Origin: Penium margaritaceum
Lineage: Eukaryota > Streptophyta > Zygnematophyceae > Desmidiales > Peniaceae
Direction of reading: 5' to 3'
Length of the DNA stretch: 64,000 bases
Assembly: GCA_023375785.1 (NCBI GenBank)
Contig: SZWC01000029.1
Span: forward strand, 754,805 to 818,804
Shown here: positions 45,761-55,300 of the stretch, in pieces
Layout of the letters: every line of letters starts with the position of its first letter
Numbering within the stretch: position 1 is the first letter of the stretch
Notes under the pieces: model-generated
Seen by the model: only the letters and a program-made list of their open reading frames with translations
What the model was told of the DNA's origin: nothing
Databases searched by the model: none
Translations under genes and position numbers: made by a program

Positions 45761-46555
45761 ATTCTTTCTTGGTTCAAGAGGAGCCAACGTCTGTCACAGA
45801 GGCACTTACTCGGCCTGACAAAGCAGAGTGGGACAAAGAAACTCGCAATGAACTCAGCTCCATTGAAGAGAATGGGACCGAGGTGCTAGTGGACAGACCT
45901 GCCAGGGCTCACGTTGTGGAGTCCAAGTGGGTGCTAAAAGTAAAAGGAGACATGATGATACGATAGACAAGTACAAGGCACGGATGGTAGCAAAGGGGTT
46001 CTCCCAACGGCCTGGCGCAGAGTACGACGAGAGCTTTGCCCCGGTTGTGACGTTTGCCTTCATCCGGTCAATGCTCATCATTGCTGCTGCCAATAACATG
46101 GAGGTCCACCAGGTGGATATCAAGACGAGCTTCCTTTACGGCATACTTCACAAGAAGGTATTGATGGAGGTTCCAGAGGGGGTTGATACTCCTCGGGGCT
46201 AGGTATGTAGATTGGTGAAGGCACTCTATGGGCTAAAAGAAGCGCCAAGATATTAGTACCAGAAGATGAGCACGTTCATGGCCAAGGAGTCCTTCATGCA
46301 CTACGACAATGATACTAGCACGTACGTGCATGAGAGTGACAAAGGGACTATGTTGGTCGCCTTGTACGTCGGTGACCTGATTCTGTGCTCCTCTTCAACA
46401 TAGCTGCTATACGATCTGAAGGGGCAACTGAGTAGCAGATTTAAGATGAAGGACATGAGTCCTATTGACTTATACATTGGAATTGCAGTCAAGCGCGACA
46501 GAGCAGCAGGTACCATCAGCCTGAACCAGACAAAAGACATCGACTCCATCCTCAA
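45761..46555 (+). pseudogene. Copia-4 reverse transcriptase (RVT_2)
   Basis: Motifs: EEPTSVTEALTRPDKAEWDKETRNELSSIEENGT, VESKWVLKVK, a frameshift near 45955, then YKARMVAKGFSQRPGAEYDESFAPVV, MEVHQVDIKTSFLYG, LVKALYGLKEAPR, and the catalytic box at 46365-46376. The box reads YVGD: the first Asp of YVDD is Gly, which should abolish activity. Then follow SSRFKMKDMSPIDLYIGIAVKRD and ISLNQTKDIDSILKRYD. In-frame stops lie near 46201, 46255 and 46401. Confidence 0.93.
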
Positions 46556-47357
46556 ACGATACGACGTGGCAGATTACAAACCTGCTAGCACACCCATGAG
46601 CTCGGAGTGCAAACTCTCCACCTCCATGTCCCCATCGAACGAAGCGGCAAAAACTGACATGATGGGCATCCCATATTGGTCTGCAGTGGACAGTGTGATG
46701 TATGCCATGGTCGCCACCCGACCAGATATAGCCCATGCTGTTGGGCAGGTGAGCCGGTTTGTGGCCAATCCCGGTCCACGTCACTGGCAGGCCGTCAAGC
46801 ACATCATGCACTATCTTCAGGGGATGCGGCACGTGGGGCTCCAGTTTGGAGGCATCGCTCGATCCGCATCACTCCGTCTCATGTGCTACACTGATGCTGA
46901 TCGGGGAGGGAATATTGATGACAGAAAATCTACATCCGGATTTGTGTGTATGTTGAATGGAGGTGCAGTCAGTTGGGTAAGTCGCAAGAAAAAATGTGTC
47001 TATTTGTAAGCAGCTCAAGCTGAGTACATCGTCTTGACTGCAGTGTATAAAGAGATGCAGTGGCTACAAAGCTTGCTATCCGAGATGAAGAAACCACAGG
47101 CAACGGCAACGGTCATCAAGGTTGACAACATAAGCGCCATTGACATGTCAAAGAACCCCGTCCTGTCCAGGCGCACAAAGCACATCGAGATCCGCTACCA
47201 CTACGCTCAAGACTTGGTCTACAAGCAGACAGTGGAGCTAGAGTATGTGGGTACCAAGCTGAACCGGGCTGACATGCTTACAAAGCCATTGGACAAGGAT
47301 CTCCACCAGGTGGTCAGGCAAGGTACCGGCATGGTTAACGCAAGTGATAAAGAATGA
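46556..47357 (+). pseudogene. Copia-4 RNase H and pol C-terminus
   Basis: The frame opens with YKPASTPMSSE, continues IPYWSAVDSVMYAMVATRPDIAHAVGQVSRF and MHYLQGMRHVGL, then CYTDADRGGNIDDRKSTSGFVCMLNGGAVSW (Copia RNase H; TDAD..G keeps the first Asp). A TAA at 47007-47009 is followed by AAQAEYIVLTAVYKEMQWLQSLL, KVDNISAIDMSKNPVLSRRTKHIEIRYH and LNRADMLTKPLDKD, the normal pol C-terminus (EY..L, KHI.I.YH, ADILTK). Only one stop and no frameshift are visible, so this is the best-preserved pol domain of the element. Confidence 0.93.
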
Positions 47358-47377
47358 AGATGGAAATGGACACAAGG

Positions 47378-47392
47378 TACAAGGGAGAGATT
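47378..47392 (+). other. Copia-4 polypurine tract
   Basis: A purine-rich AAGGGAGAGA ending just before the TGTTG of the 3' LTR, the expected site for plus-strand priming. Confidence 0.7.
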
Positions 47393-48046
47393 TGTTGAAT
47401 TTGTGGGCCCCTTGTTCAAGTCTTGTACAACGGAGCAGGCATGCTCCGCCCCTTGTGGAGGTAGGATCCCTGGACTTGTTGTACGGTGACTCAACTATGC
47501 TCTGTCTCGAGTGAGATATGACCCGTGAGTACACCATGTACGTGAGCGGTTAACTTGGCCATTTTGTTGATTTTGCCAAGTGACAAGTCATGAGTTTGAT
47601 CCTGGCTCCATTCATATCTTGGTTGTTTTGGAAGCTTCCAAGAAAGAAAGTCCATTGCTTCTGGGAAGCAACACGACTTATCAGTCACCTTGGCACAAGG
47701 ATGCTTATGTGTCAAGCCTACAGCGCAAGTCTCTTGGTGATGTGGCAGGGTCAAGCCAGTTCCCAGGAATGTGCTTTTGAGTTTTAGGACTGGACAGACA
47801 GCTATAAAAGGACGTGTATTCTATGCTGATCGATCAACCCTTGCTTGATGCTCTCTTGCGTATCGACGACTTGAGCTCTTTGTGAGGTGTAATGCGACGG
47901 TGTTGGTACTCTTGAAGGTGAAGTGTATGCCTGATTAAGTTTGCGGTGCATGACACGTGTCAGCAAATGAAGAAGGCCTTAAAACCTTTCTGAGCTTTTT
48001 GATGTTGCGGCTTCTCTCCCAAAGGTGGTTAGCTCAGCAGCTAACA
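47393..48046 (+). repeat. Copia-4 3' LTR (654 bp)
   Basis: Starts TGTTGAAT and ends CAGCTAACA; collinear with 42096-42749. Confidence 0.95.
47813..47820 (+). promoter_or_regulatory. TATA box in the Copia-4 3' LTR
   Basis: TATAAAAG, an ideal RNA polymerase II TATA element in the middle of the LTR. The 5' LTR copy is mutated (TCTAAAAG), so only the 3' LTR retains it. Confidence 0.55.
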
Positions 48047-48444
48047 GCCATACCGTGCTTATACCGACTCAAGGTCTCCGTACTTGCTAGTTGATAACTG
48101 ATATTCACAGACCATTGTTTCCCCATCTGACCGTCTCTGACTCATGTCATGATTGGTGAATGTTGACAATTTATATTGAAATTATTTCATCATGGTCAGT
48201 GACATATGCCTAGTTTGGTTGTTTGGTGTGCATAGTGGCCACATCTTACCACTACGTATTGAAGGTCTTTGTCCTTTCTAGTCCATACATAGTGTTTGCA
48301 AACCATCGTATCTAGCTGCGACCATTTGTGCCTTGTGTTATGAGTTGTCAATGTTGACCATACATAGTGGACTTCTTCGGTCATAGTCAGTGACGTGTGC
48401 ATCCTTTGCTTTGTGCATGGTAACCACACCTTTGGTTTGTGCAT
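48047..48444. repeat. Sat190 satellite, block 3
   Basis: The rest of the type-C monomer interrupted by Copia-4, then most of a type-D monomer (CCATACATAGTG). It ends in the D tail after GGTAACCACACC (48430). A 14-bp stretch with Sat190-like bases (TTTGGTTTGTGCAT) follows before sequence clearly shared with the second Gypsy copy starts at 48445. Confidence 0.88.
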
Positions 48445-48936
48445 GATTTCAACCTTCCCTTCTCCATCACTACTGACTGGTCCCGAGACAACCTTGGCGC
48501 CATAATGCCGCAGCGAATCCAAGAATCTGTCAAACGGGTGATTGCGTACGCCAGTCGCGCTCTCAAGGACAGTGAGCAAAATTACCCACCAGTGAATGGC
48601 GAATGCTTGGCTGTGCTATGGGCACTCCAACACTACTGCGATTACATCAAGAACGGCAAACATTTTATTGTCCTGACCGATCACCAAGCACGGCAATGGC
48701 TCCTCAGAACACAAAACCATAAGGGCATCTTGGCCAAATGGGTCCTCCTCTTGCAGGGCTATAACTTGAAAATAAAGTACCAGCCCACGCTCGCCAATGG
48801 AAACGTGGATGCTCTCAGCCGCCTCCCTTGTGAGGACTGGCCTGACTCCGCGGACCCGTGGGGCAGCCCCCTACAACCCCCTATAGCTGCTCCTCTCCTA
48901 GCAGAAACTGAACCTCAGTGGGAGGGCGTCGCTTAA
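48445..48936 (+). pseudogene. Gypsy-2 RNase H (first copy)
   Basis: Ty3/Gypsy RNase H in an open frame: FNLPFSITTDWSRDNLGAIMPQ (catalytic Asp in TDWS), RVIAYASRALKDSEQNYPPVNGECLAVLWALQHY (Glu in GECLA), FIVLTDHQARQWLL (Asp in TDHQ), HKGILAKWVLLLQGYNLKIKYQP and NVDALSRLPCEDW (Asp codon 48808). The main RNase H catalytic residues appear present. The 5' end is cut by the satellite, so RT is absent. Similar to 53886-54374 over its whole length. Confidence 0.92.
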
Positions 48937-49860
48937 TAATTCACTGATGAGGAATCTACAACTGCGTACTGACTCTTGTCCGAGCTGGAACCGGCCGAGT
49001 CCCCTGGTACCGCGGAGACTCTTCTAGCTCTCCATCCCACTGGGCACCAGCTTGCCTGCCGTTTCAATCCCACCATCCGTGGTTCGACACTCGAGGAAAT
49101 CGCGCCACATCTCCTCCTTGCTCTTCACTACCACAATCACGCCGGACTTCCACTACCACGGTGGTTGTTACAGCCCCTCCGACGCTGTCTCTCGCGCCCT
49201 CTACCTCCCCTCTCCTTAGTACGCGTCACCCCCTTTCCTTGGTCAACTTCCTCCTCCACTCGCCTGAGTTAGCATGACGTCTCCAGAACCTCTTCTCATC
49301 CGTAAACCCCTCTCTCTCCCTCACTAACATCCGCCTCTCCTTTACCTTCACTGGCAATACATGTGTCCGCATGGTGGCCCATGCCATCGTTACACCACAC
49401 TCCCGCGTCCAAGAGGATGACTGCCGCGCGCCATGCACGTGGATTCCTATACCGCTGGTATCCGGTCCGACGGCACCTGCTGAGGTCCACGTGGCATGGT
49501 GCCACGTGTGGGTCTTTGGCTGAAAGTTCTTGGCCATCGTGGATATCGGCGCCACCCATACTACCATCACGTTGCGGATGGCCCGCAACTTACAACTTGA
49601 CCACCTCATCACACCTTACTCGGCTCCGCTTCTCCATATCCACCGGTGCCATCGGTGCACCCATCAGCCAGATCGTGGCCATCCCCATCCAGGTCGCCAA
49701 CGTGTATGCACCGCACACCGTGCAGGTCTGCGATGTCTGCACATACAACATGCTCCTCGCAGCCAACAGTCTCACGCCGCGTCAAGCAGACATATTACTC
49801 GGTGCTGGCATCCTCGGTCTCATTTTTGTCTCCGGCATTCGATCTTTTATCCCACTGTTT
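48937..49860 (+). pseudogene. Gypsy-2 spacer and retropepsin-like domain (first copy)
   Basis: After tandem stops at 48934-48939 a coding-like spacer follows: LSELEPAESPGTAETL, HPTGHQLACRFNPTIRG, LEEIAPH. The retropepsin is FLAIVDIGATHTTITLRMARNLQLDHLITPYS, with the Asp codon at 49542 and DTG changed to DIG. In a neighbouring frame come STGAIGAPISQIVAIPIQVANVYAPHTVQV and CTYNMLLAANSLTPRQADILLGAG, equivalent to the end of a Gypsy protease (Y.MLLG..WL). The domain lies 734 bp after the DALSRLP motif, the same layout as in Gypsy-1 and Gypsy-3. Confidence 0.8.
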
Positions 49861-50640
49861 ACTTCGGCTCGGCCATCCTCCGATCCCTTTTCCATGGTTC
49901 TCACGCCACCCACCTCTGGCACTCAGTTCACTCGCCGCGTCACACAAAGTTCAGGGCAAACCACGGGACTGCCTCTGCAATGGCTCCTCCCTCCAGCGTG
50001 GAGTCCGCGCATGTCAACAGGTGGGGTGGTGGCATTGCAAGGCAGCCTATCCGGCGGCAGACTACAAACCGCGCCATAGCCGAAACAAGATGCTGTGTAC
50101 CACCCATGACGGCAGCCTCACATGGGGCATCTCAGCCCCCGCGAAACCCTTCCGCGCCCCCGGCAGCTACAGCAGCAATAGCTTCACCTGTAACACCTCA
50201 AACCTTGGGCCATCCCGCATCACCAGGGGCATGTCTAGCCCCCTAGGGCCCTTCCGCACTACCTTGAACATCTCCGGCTCCTCGAGTCCCTTCCGCGTCG
50301 CCTAGGACACCTGTGGCTCCACAAGGTCCCTCTGCACCATGGACGACAGTAGCGGCACCCTCACCTGGAGTAACTCCGACATCGGGCCATTTTGCACCCC
50401 CAACAACAGCAGCACCAGCGGTCTCACTTGGAGCAACTCCGGTACCGAACTCCTCTGCACCACCCACGGCAGCAGCCCCTGCACCATCACCAGGAGCTCT
50501 TCCAATACTGGCCACCCCTGCATCGCCACCACTGACTGCATCTGCAGGCGCACCACCGCCGCCTGGCCGTTTTGTACCAACAGCAGACTCTTCCTCCACA
50601 CCAGCCTCACGAGATAATCCGGCGCTCGGAGCACCACAGC
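49861..50640 (+). pseudogene. Gypsy-2 proline/alanine-rich region
   Basis: Frames on the plus strand are dominated by Pro, Ala, Ser and Thr (APQGPSAPWTTVAAPSPG, FAPPTTAAPAVSLGATP, PILATPASPPLTASAGAPPP). No domain is recognised. It resembles the proline-rich segment ahead of capsid in some gag proteins. Repeated with changes at 55301-56092. The minus-strand frames here are shadows. Confidence 0.65.
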
Positions 50641-51563
50641 CCACACTCAGAGCAGGAACAATACTAGAAGGTGCGCAGACCTACCTGGAAGAGAGCTTTG
50701 GGGATAGCAAAGGTCAACACAAAGTAAATCAGTTACTGGATGTGGTTAGCAATGTCATTACATACCTGGATGACAAGCTCCCGGAGGCAATCCGCGCGCA
50801 CATATGGGACTCCTTCTATAACAAGGCGTGGCAGGTAGCCCTAAAAGGCGCGGCCAAGACTGTATTGGCACTGAACCAACACGGATGACAAGAGCAACTT
50901 CTGGAAACAACAAGTGCGGAATGTCTCATCTCGACGCTCCGCAACATCCTTTACCTCCAGCCGAGGAATGGAATGGCAGGTGTGGCAACACTTATTGACG
51001 TCGAACAACCAGACCGGGTGGTGAACACTGCCCGTGAATAGTGGCTCCTGGTCTGTAACGACCACAGCGCGGACCATACCCGACGCTACGTGCATCTACT
51101 TCAGGATTGTGCCCGGACACTTACCCTTCGCCATGCCCACCAGACGTCTGTGGGAACGATGGAGGCACCAGACCGGAAAACCGCGGCAAAATTCTGGAGG
51201 TGGGACTACCTGATTGGGATGGTAACCACCACATGGGGAGTGCAGTATACAGCTGTGGAACTTGCAAGCATCACCAATAAGGAGATGCAATACGAGGACT
51301 ATTTTGCCATCATTAGTGACTGCTTGCAGCTCACCTTGGATGGAGCTCCACGGTAGATGATAACAGCCGCGGTGGTACAAGGACTATGGAAGACACTGTC
51401 AGGGGTGGGCACCCAGCTAACAGACGAGACAGCACACCACTGGGCCCGGGAAGCAGCCAAAGTGTGTCGGGAAGAGAAGAACTGCATTCTCATGGAAATA
51501 GAAGAGGCTCATGAATACCTCCGCGATTCCCCTAAGCTCCTGCTGACAAGGGGTAAGCTATAG
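50641..51563 (+). pseudogene. Gypsy-2 unrecognised gag-like helical region
   Basis: Frame 50313-50888 continues past the Pro-rich part into TILEGAQTYLEESFGDSKG, VNQLLDVVSNVITYLDDKLPEAIRAHIW and NKAWQVALKGAAKTVLALNQHG. After stops it continues TAAKFWRWDYLIGMVTTTWGVQYTAVELASITN, YEDYFAIISDCLQLTLDGAPR, then AAVVQGLWKTLSGVGTQL and AREAAKVCREEKNCILMEIEEAHEYL. It looks alpha-helical and Trp-rich. By position (between retropepsin and integrase) and size it could be the capsid of this lineage, but I do not recognise a family and saw no CCHC knuckle. Confidence 0.5.
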
Positions 51564-52960
51564 CCTGTTTGGCAGCAGAGGGCGGAAGAAGAGAAGCAAG
51601 AAGTAGAGGCAGCTGCAACACAGGTGGTCGCAGAACTAGAGACAGAGTTGGAGGAGGCACGAGCAGCGCGGAGGTCGAGGTGGCAGAGATGAAGGACACG
51701 GGACGAGTCGTAGCGGAAGCAAAGAGGCCACGAGTTGAACAAGCAACAGGAGAATAGGCAGCGGAGCAACAAGGAACGGTCCAAACGGCAGGTGGAAGCC
51801 AATGATAGGATGTGTGTGCGCAAGGGAGACCGGCTAGAGCCAGATGGGCAACATGGAAGGACGCTTCCCGACCTGCCATGTCAAAGGCGCTGCGGGATCA
51901 AAAGGCCAGGCTTCAGAAAGTGGCCAAGAGAGCCACGACGTCAGCAACCGCGAGCAGACAGGCTGCCCCACGCCAAGCAACCCGATCAGCGCTACGGCTA
52001 CCCCTCGGAAGAGATCAACCACCGAAACAAAAGCCCCCTCCGTGGACACCACACTGACATCCCGCCAACCACGAGAAGAGAAGCGGACCATCAAGGATAG
52101 CACCGCTGGTGCACCCGCTACCAAGCGCAACAAGCAGCACCGTCCCGCCCAAAAGACACCGTAGAACATCGACCCGGCGCAACTCCTGCAAGCCCACTGG
52201 GACGCGGTCCAAACCATGGAGTTGCACATGGCGTTGTTTTGTAACGTTCCAATACCCGCTGCCTTGGTTCCAGCTCACTTGCAACCTCCAATGGGGGGCG
52301 TCGGTGCAGCAGCACACCAGGAAAATGGGAGAGGGGAAAGCGCCGCAGTTCCTGTGACCAGAAAGAAGACCGCGGGGGTGGTGATCTACAATCTGAGTGA
52401 GTCCCCATAGCCCGATGAAGAGTAGCCTATCGCAAGGGGACCGGACCTGCTGCGAATCCCAGAAGCAGTGGCGCGGCAAAAATCACGGGCGGAGACAGGC
52501 AAGGTCCGTGGAGCACGGGGTCGGTGGCACACGGCACCACGAGAGGTGGGACTACACGGCCACTGGGATGAAGGGGAACTACGCGCGGTGGGAATCTTGC
52601 AGCTCTTCCCAGTACCGGATAGCAAGGATAGAGAGCCACGCGCGTATAATGAAGAGCATCAAGAGCGCCTGCAATCAATGAAGGCAGAGCAGGATGTGAG
52701 GCGGGCCCATGGGTTGCCATCGCTACAAAAGGAGAAGAAGAGGAAGACAGGGGAGGCTGCCGCGGAAAATATAGGAAAGAAAGGGACCCGTTGAAATACA
52801 AGATTGGCGGTTTTGGCAGACCGCACACATCTTGCTCCGCGCCACAACCAAGGAGCAACAGAAAGCGGAGGCGGACAAGGTGTGCAAGACATTGGGAGCC
52901 CAGAGGGGGGTGGAATACAACCGGCAGAAGAAGGACGACCTCGCCAGTCTCTGTGCGCAG
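51564..52960 (+). pseudogene. Gypsy-2 coiled-coil and basic linker region
   Basis: 51571-51760 reads RAEEEKQEVEAAATQVVAELETELEEARAA in one frame, a typical coiled coil. It is followed by a Lys/Arg/Gln-rich part (MNKQQENRQRSNKERSKRQ at 51735). Later frames include DPAQLLQAHWDAVQTMELHMAL near 52170 and PDSKDREPRAYNEEHQERLQSMKAEQD near 52610. Stops and frameshifts are frequent. No enzymatic motif was found, and the RT expected in a Gypsy element is not here. The minus-strand frames 53068-52427 and 52479-52015 are shadows. Confidence 0.5.
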
Positions 52961-53760
52961 TATGCATGGGAGGGCGGTCGCCTCTGGCGGACCACGCCAC
53001 ACATCTCGTGGGTGCCTTTGCCCATCATGCAAAGAGCGGCGGTCGAGGCCTACCACCATCACCACCACTCCGGTGTAGAGGCACCGAAGGAGCAGTTATC
53101 CCCATTATGGATGTGCCAGAACTCCTGGCAATCATAAAAGAGGTGGTGCAACACTGCGCACCATGTGAGCGAGACTGAAAAGTCACGCCGCGGAACATGC
53201 CCCTCTACATGCCCTCTCGTATCGGCGAGCCCTTGGATCGCATCATCATTGACTTCCATTGGCCACGCCCTTGCCGTGCTCAAGGGGAGCGGTACTGGAT
53301 TGTAGAAGTGGACCACTTTACCAAGTACGTGTGGGTCATGGCCGTCCCCGACAAGTCCTCATAGCGGTCAGCCCGTTTCATCTGTGAGGAGATATTCTAC
53401 CGCTTCGGCGGTTGCCACGTAGTGCACAGCGATAACGGTACACAGTTCGCAGGGGCATTCCGCGAGGAACTCGCGGAGTGGGGCGTGCACACGTGCACTC
53501 CGGGCGGTACCGTCCCCAGTCTCAAAGACAAGTCAAGCGGCTGCACGAAGTCCTAGAGCGGGCAGTGGCCAACATGGAAGGAATAGATTGGGGGGAAACC
53601 CTCAAGAAGACCGCCCACTTCCTCAACATCACCCCCAGTCGTGCCACATCGTTCTTGCCCCACGCCCTCCTTTTCGGACAGCCTCCGCGCGCGGCACTGG
53701 GGATGCCGCAACCACCACTACGGCAGGCACAAGACCCGGAGTAGCAGCAAATTGGCCAAT
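52961..53760 (+). pseudogene. Gypsy integrase located upstream of RNase H
   Basis: Zinc-binding N-terminus: AYHHHHHSGVEAPKEQLSPLW, then after a frameshift PELLAIIKEVVQHCAPCERD, giving the HHCC elements. Core: EPLDRIIIDFHWPRP (Asp 53251-53253), YWIVEVDHFTKYVWVMAVPDKSS, VVHSDNGTQFAGAFREELAEWG (Asp 53431-53433), and after another frameshift RYRPQSQRQVKRLHEVLE, where the catalytic Glu (Q.ER) is Lys (53535-53537). It ends in FLPHALLFGQPPR, the usual Gypsy TPFELLYG.-like segment. It lies just 5' of RNase H (53803), the reverse of normal Gypsy order. Confidence 0.88.
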
Positions 53761-53802
53761 CGAAGGAGGAACGAGACATGGCAGCGGACCCACTAGGACA
53801 TC

Positions 53803-54380
53803 CCATTTGAATGGACACCGGATTGTGCCACTGCTTGGGCGGAAATCAAGCATCACCTGGTCACTGCGCCAATGCTTGAGTTCCTGATTTCAACCTTCCC
53901 TTCCCCATCACTTCTGACTGGTCCCAAGACGGCCTTGGCGCCATAATGTCGCAGCCGATCCAAGAATCAGTCCAGCGGGTGATTGCCTACGCCAGTCACG
54001 CTCTCACAGACAGTAAGCAAAACTACCCACCAGTGAATAGCAAATGCTTGGCTATGCTATGGGCACTCCAACACTTCTGCGACTACATGAAGAACGACAA
54101 CCCTTTTACTGTCCTGACAGATCACCAAGCGCTCCAGTGCCTCCTTACAACACAGAACCATGAGGGCATCTTGGTCAAATGGGACCTCCTCTTGCAGGGC
54201 TATAACTTGAAAACCAAGTACCAGCCCGCGCTTGCCAATCAAAACACGGATGCTCTCAGCCGCCTCCCTTGTGAGGACTGGCCTGACTCCGCGGACCCGC
54301 GGGACAGCCCCCTGCACCCCCGTACAGCTGCTCCTCTTCCAGCAGAAACTGAACCTCACTTGGAGGGCGTCACTTAATAA
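53803..54380 (+). pseudogene. Gypsy-3 RNase H (second copy)
   Basis: Starts earlier than the first copy, with IPFEWTPDCATAWAEIKHHLVTAPMLEF (RT connection end), then a 1-bp frameshift into FNLPFPITSDWSQDGLGAIMSQ, RVIAYASHALTDSKQNYPPVNSKCLAMLWALQHF (Glu of GECLA changed to Lys), FTVLTDHQALQCLL, HEGILVKWDLLLQGYNLKTKYQPALANQNTDALSRLPCEDW (Asp codon 54249) and ends at two stops at 54375-54380. RT proper is missing; the integrase tail joins the connection domain within about 50 bp. Confidence 0.9.
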
Positions 54381-55300
54381 TGAACGGATGAGGAATCTAC
54401 GATTGCGTACGGACTCTTGTTCGAGCTGGAACCGGCCGAGTCCCCTGGGACCGTGGTCACTTTTCGTGCTCTCCATCCCACTGGGCACCAGCTTTCCCGC
54501 CGTTTCAATCCCACCATCCGTGGTTGGATGCTCGAGGAAATCGCGCCACATCCCCCCCCCCCCGTTATTCACTACCACAATCACGCTGGACTCCCTCTGC
54601 CACGGTGGTTGTTACCGCCCCTCCGACGCTGTGTCTTGTGCCCTCTGCCTCCCCTCTCCTTGATACGTATCACCCCCTTTCCCTGGTCAACTTCCTCCTC
54701 TACTCGCCTGAGTCAGCATGACGTCTCTAGAACCTCTTCTCATCCGTCAACCCCTCTCTCTCCCCCGCTAACATCTGCCTCTCCTGCACCTTCATCCGCA
54801 ATACATGTGTCCGCATGGTGGCCCATGCCATCGTTACAGCACACTCCCGCGTCTGAGAGGATGACTGCCGCGCGCCATGCACGTGGACTCCTGTACCGAT
54901 GGTACCCAGTCCAACGGCACCCGCTCGGGTCCACGTGGCATAGTGCCACATCTCGATCTGTGCCCGCAAATTCCTGGCCATCGTGGATACTAGCGCCACC
55001 CATACCACCATCGCGTTGCGGATGGCCTGCAACTTACGACTTGTCCACCTCATCACACCTTACTCGGCTCCGTTTCTCCATATCCACCGGTGCCATCGAT
55101 GCACCCATCGGCCAGATCGTGGCCCTCCCCATCCAGGTCACCAACGTGCATGCACCGTACACCGTGCAGGTGTGTGTTGTCTGCACATACAACATGCTCC
55201 TTGCAGTCAACTGGCTCGCGCCGCGCCAAGCAGATACATTGCTTGGCGCTGGCATCTGTAGTCTCATTTTCATCTCCGGCATTCGATCGTTTATCCCACT
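54381..55300 (+). pseudogene. Gypsy-3 spacer and retropepsin-like domain (second copy)
   Basis: The long frame 54417-55412 (331 codons) spans FELEPAESPGT, HPTGHQLSRRFNPTIRG and, downstream, ISTGAIDAPIGQIVALPIQVTNVHAPYTVQV, CTYNMLLAVNWLAPRQADTLLGAG, the C-terminal half of a retropepsin. In another frame FLAIVDTSATHTTIALRMACNL gives the active site, with DTG changed to DTS (Asp codon 54986), 737 bp after DALSRLP. A C-run near 54550 may have shifted the frame. Same domain as 49542 and 22094. Confidence 0.8.

Larger units (their letters stand above)
42096..48046 (+). mobile_element. Copia-4, complete but decayed 5.95-kb Ty1/Copia element
   Basis: A full LTR retrotransposon with two 654-bp LTRs, an anticodon-type primer-binding site, gag with a CCHC knuckle, protease, integrase, RT and RNase H in Copia order, and a purine tract before the 3' LTR. 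LTRs differ at a substantial fraction of positions (I estimate about 85% identity by eye, not computed), so the insertion is old. Stops occur in gag, integrase, RT and RNase H, with frameshifts after gag, after protease and at the integrase/RT boundary. It is not closely related to Copia-1 to -3: LTR, linker and PBS all differ. It sits inside one Sat190 monomer. Confidence 0.95.

Noticed and set aside
52427-53068. Minus-strand frame of 213 residues in the Gypsy block.
   Set aside because: It lies antisense to the coiled-coil and integrase regions, has biased low-complexity content, and matches no retroelement domain in that orientation.
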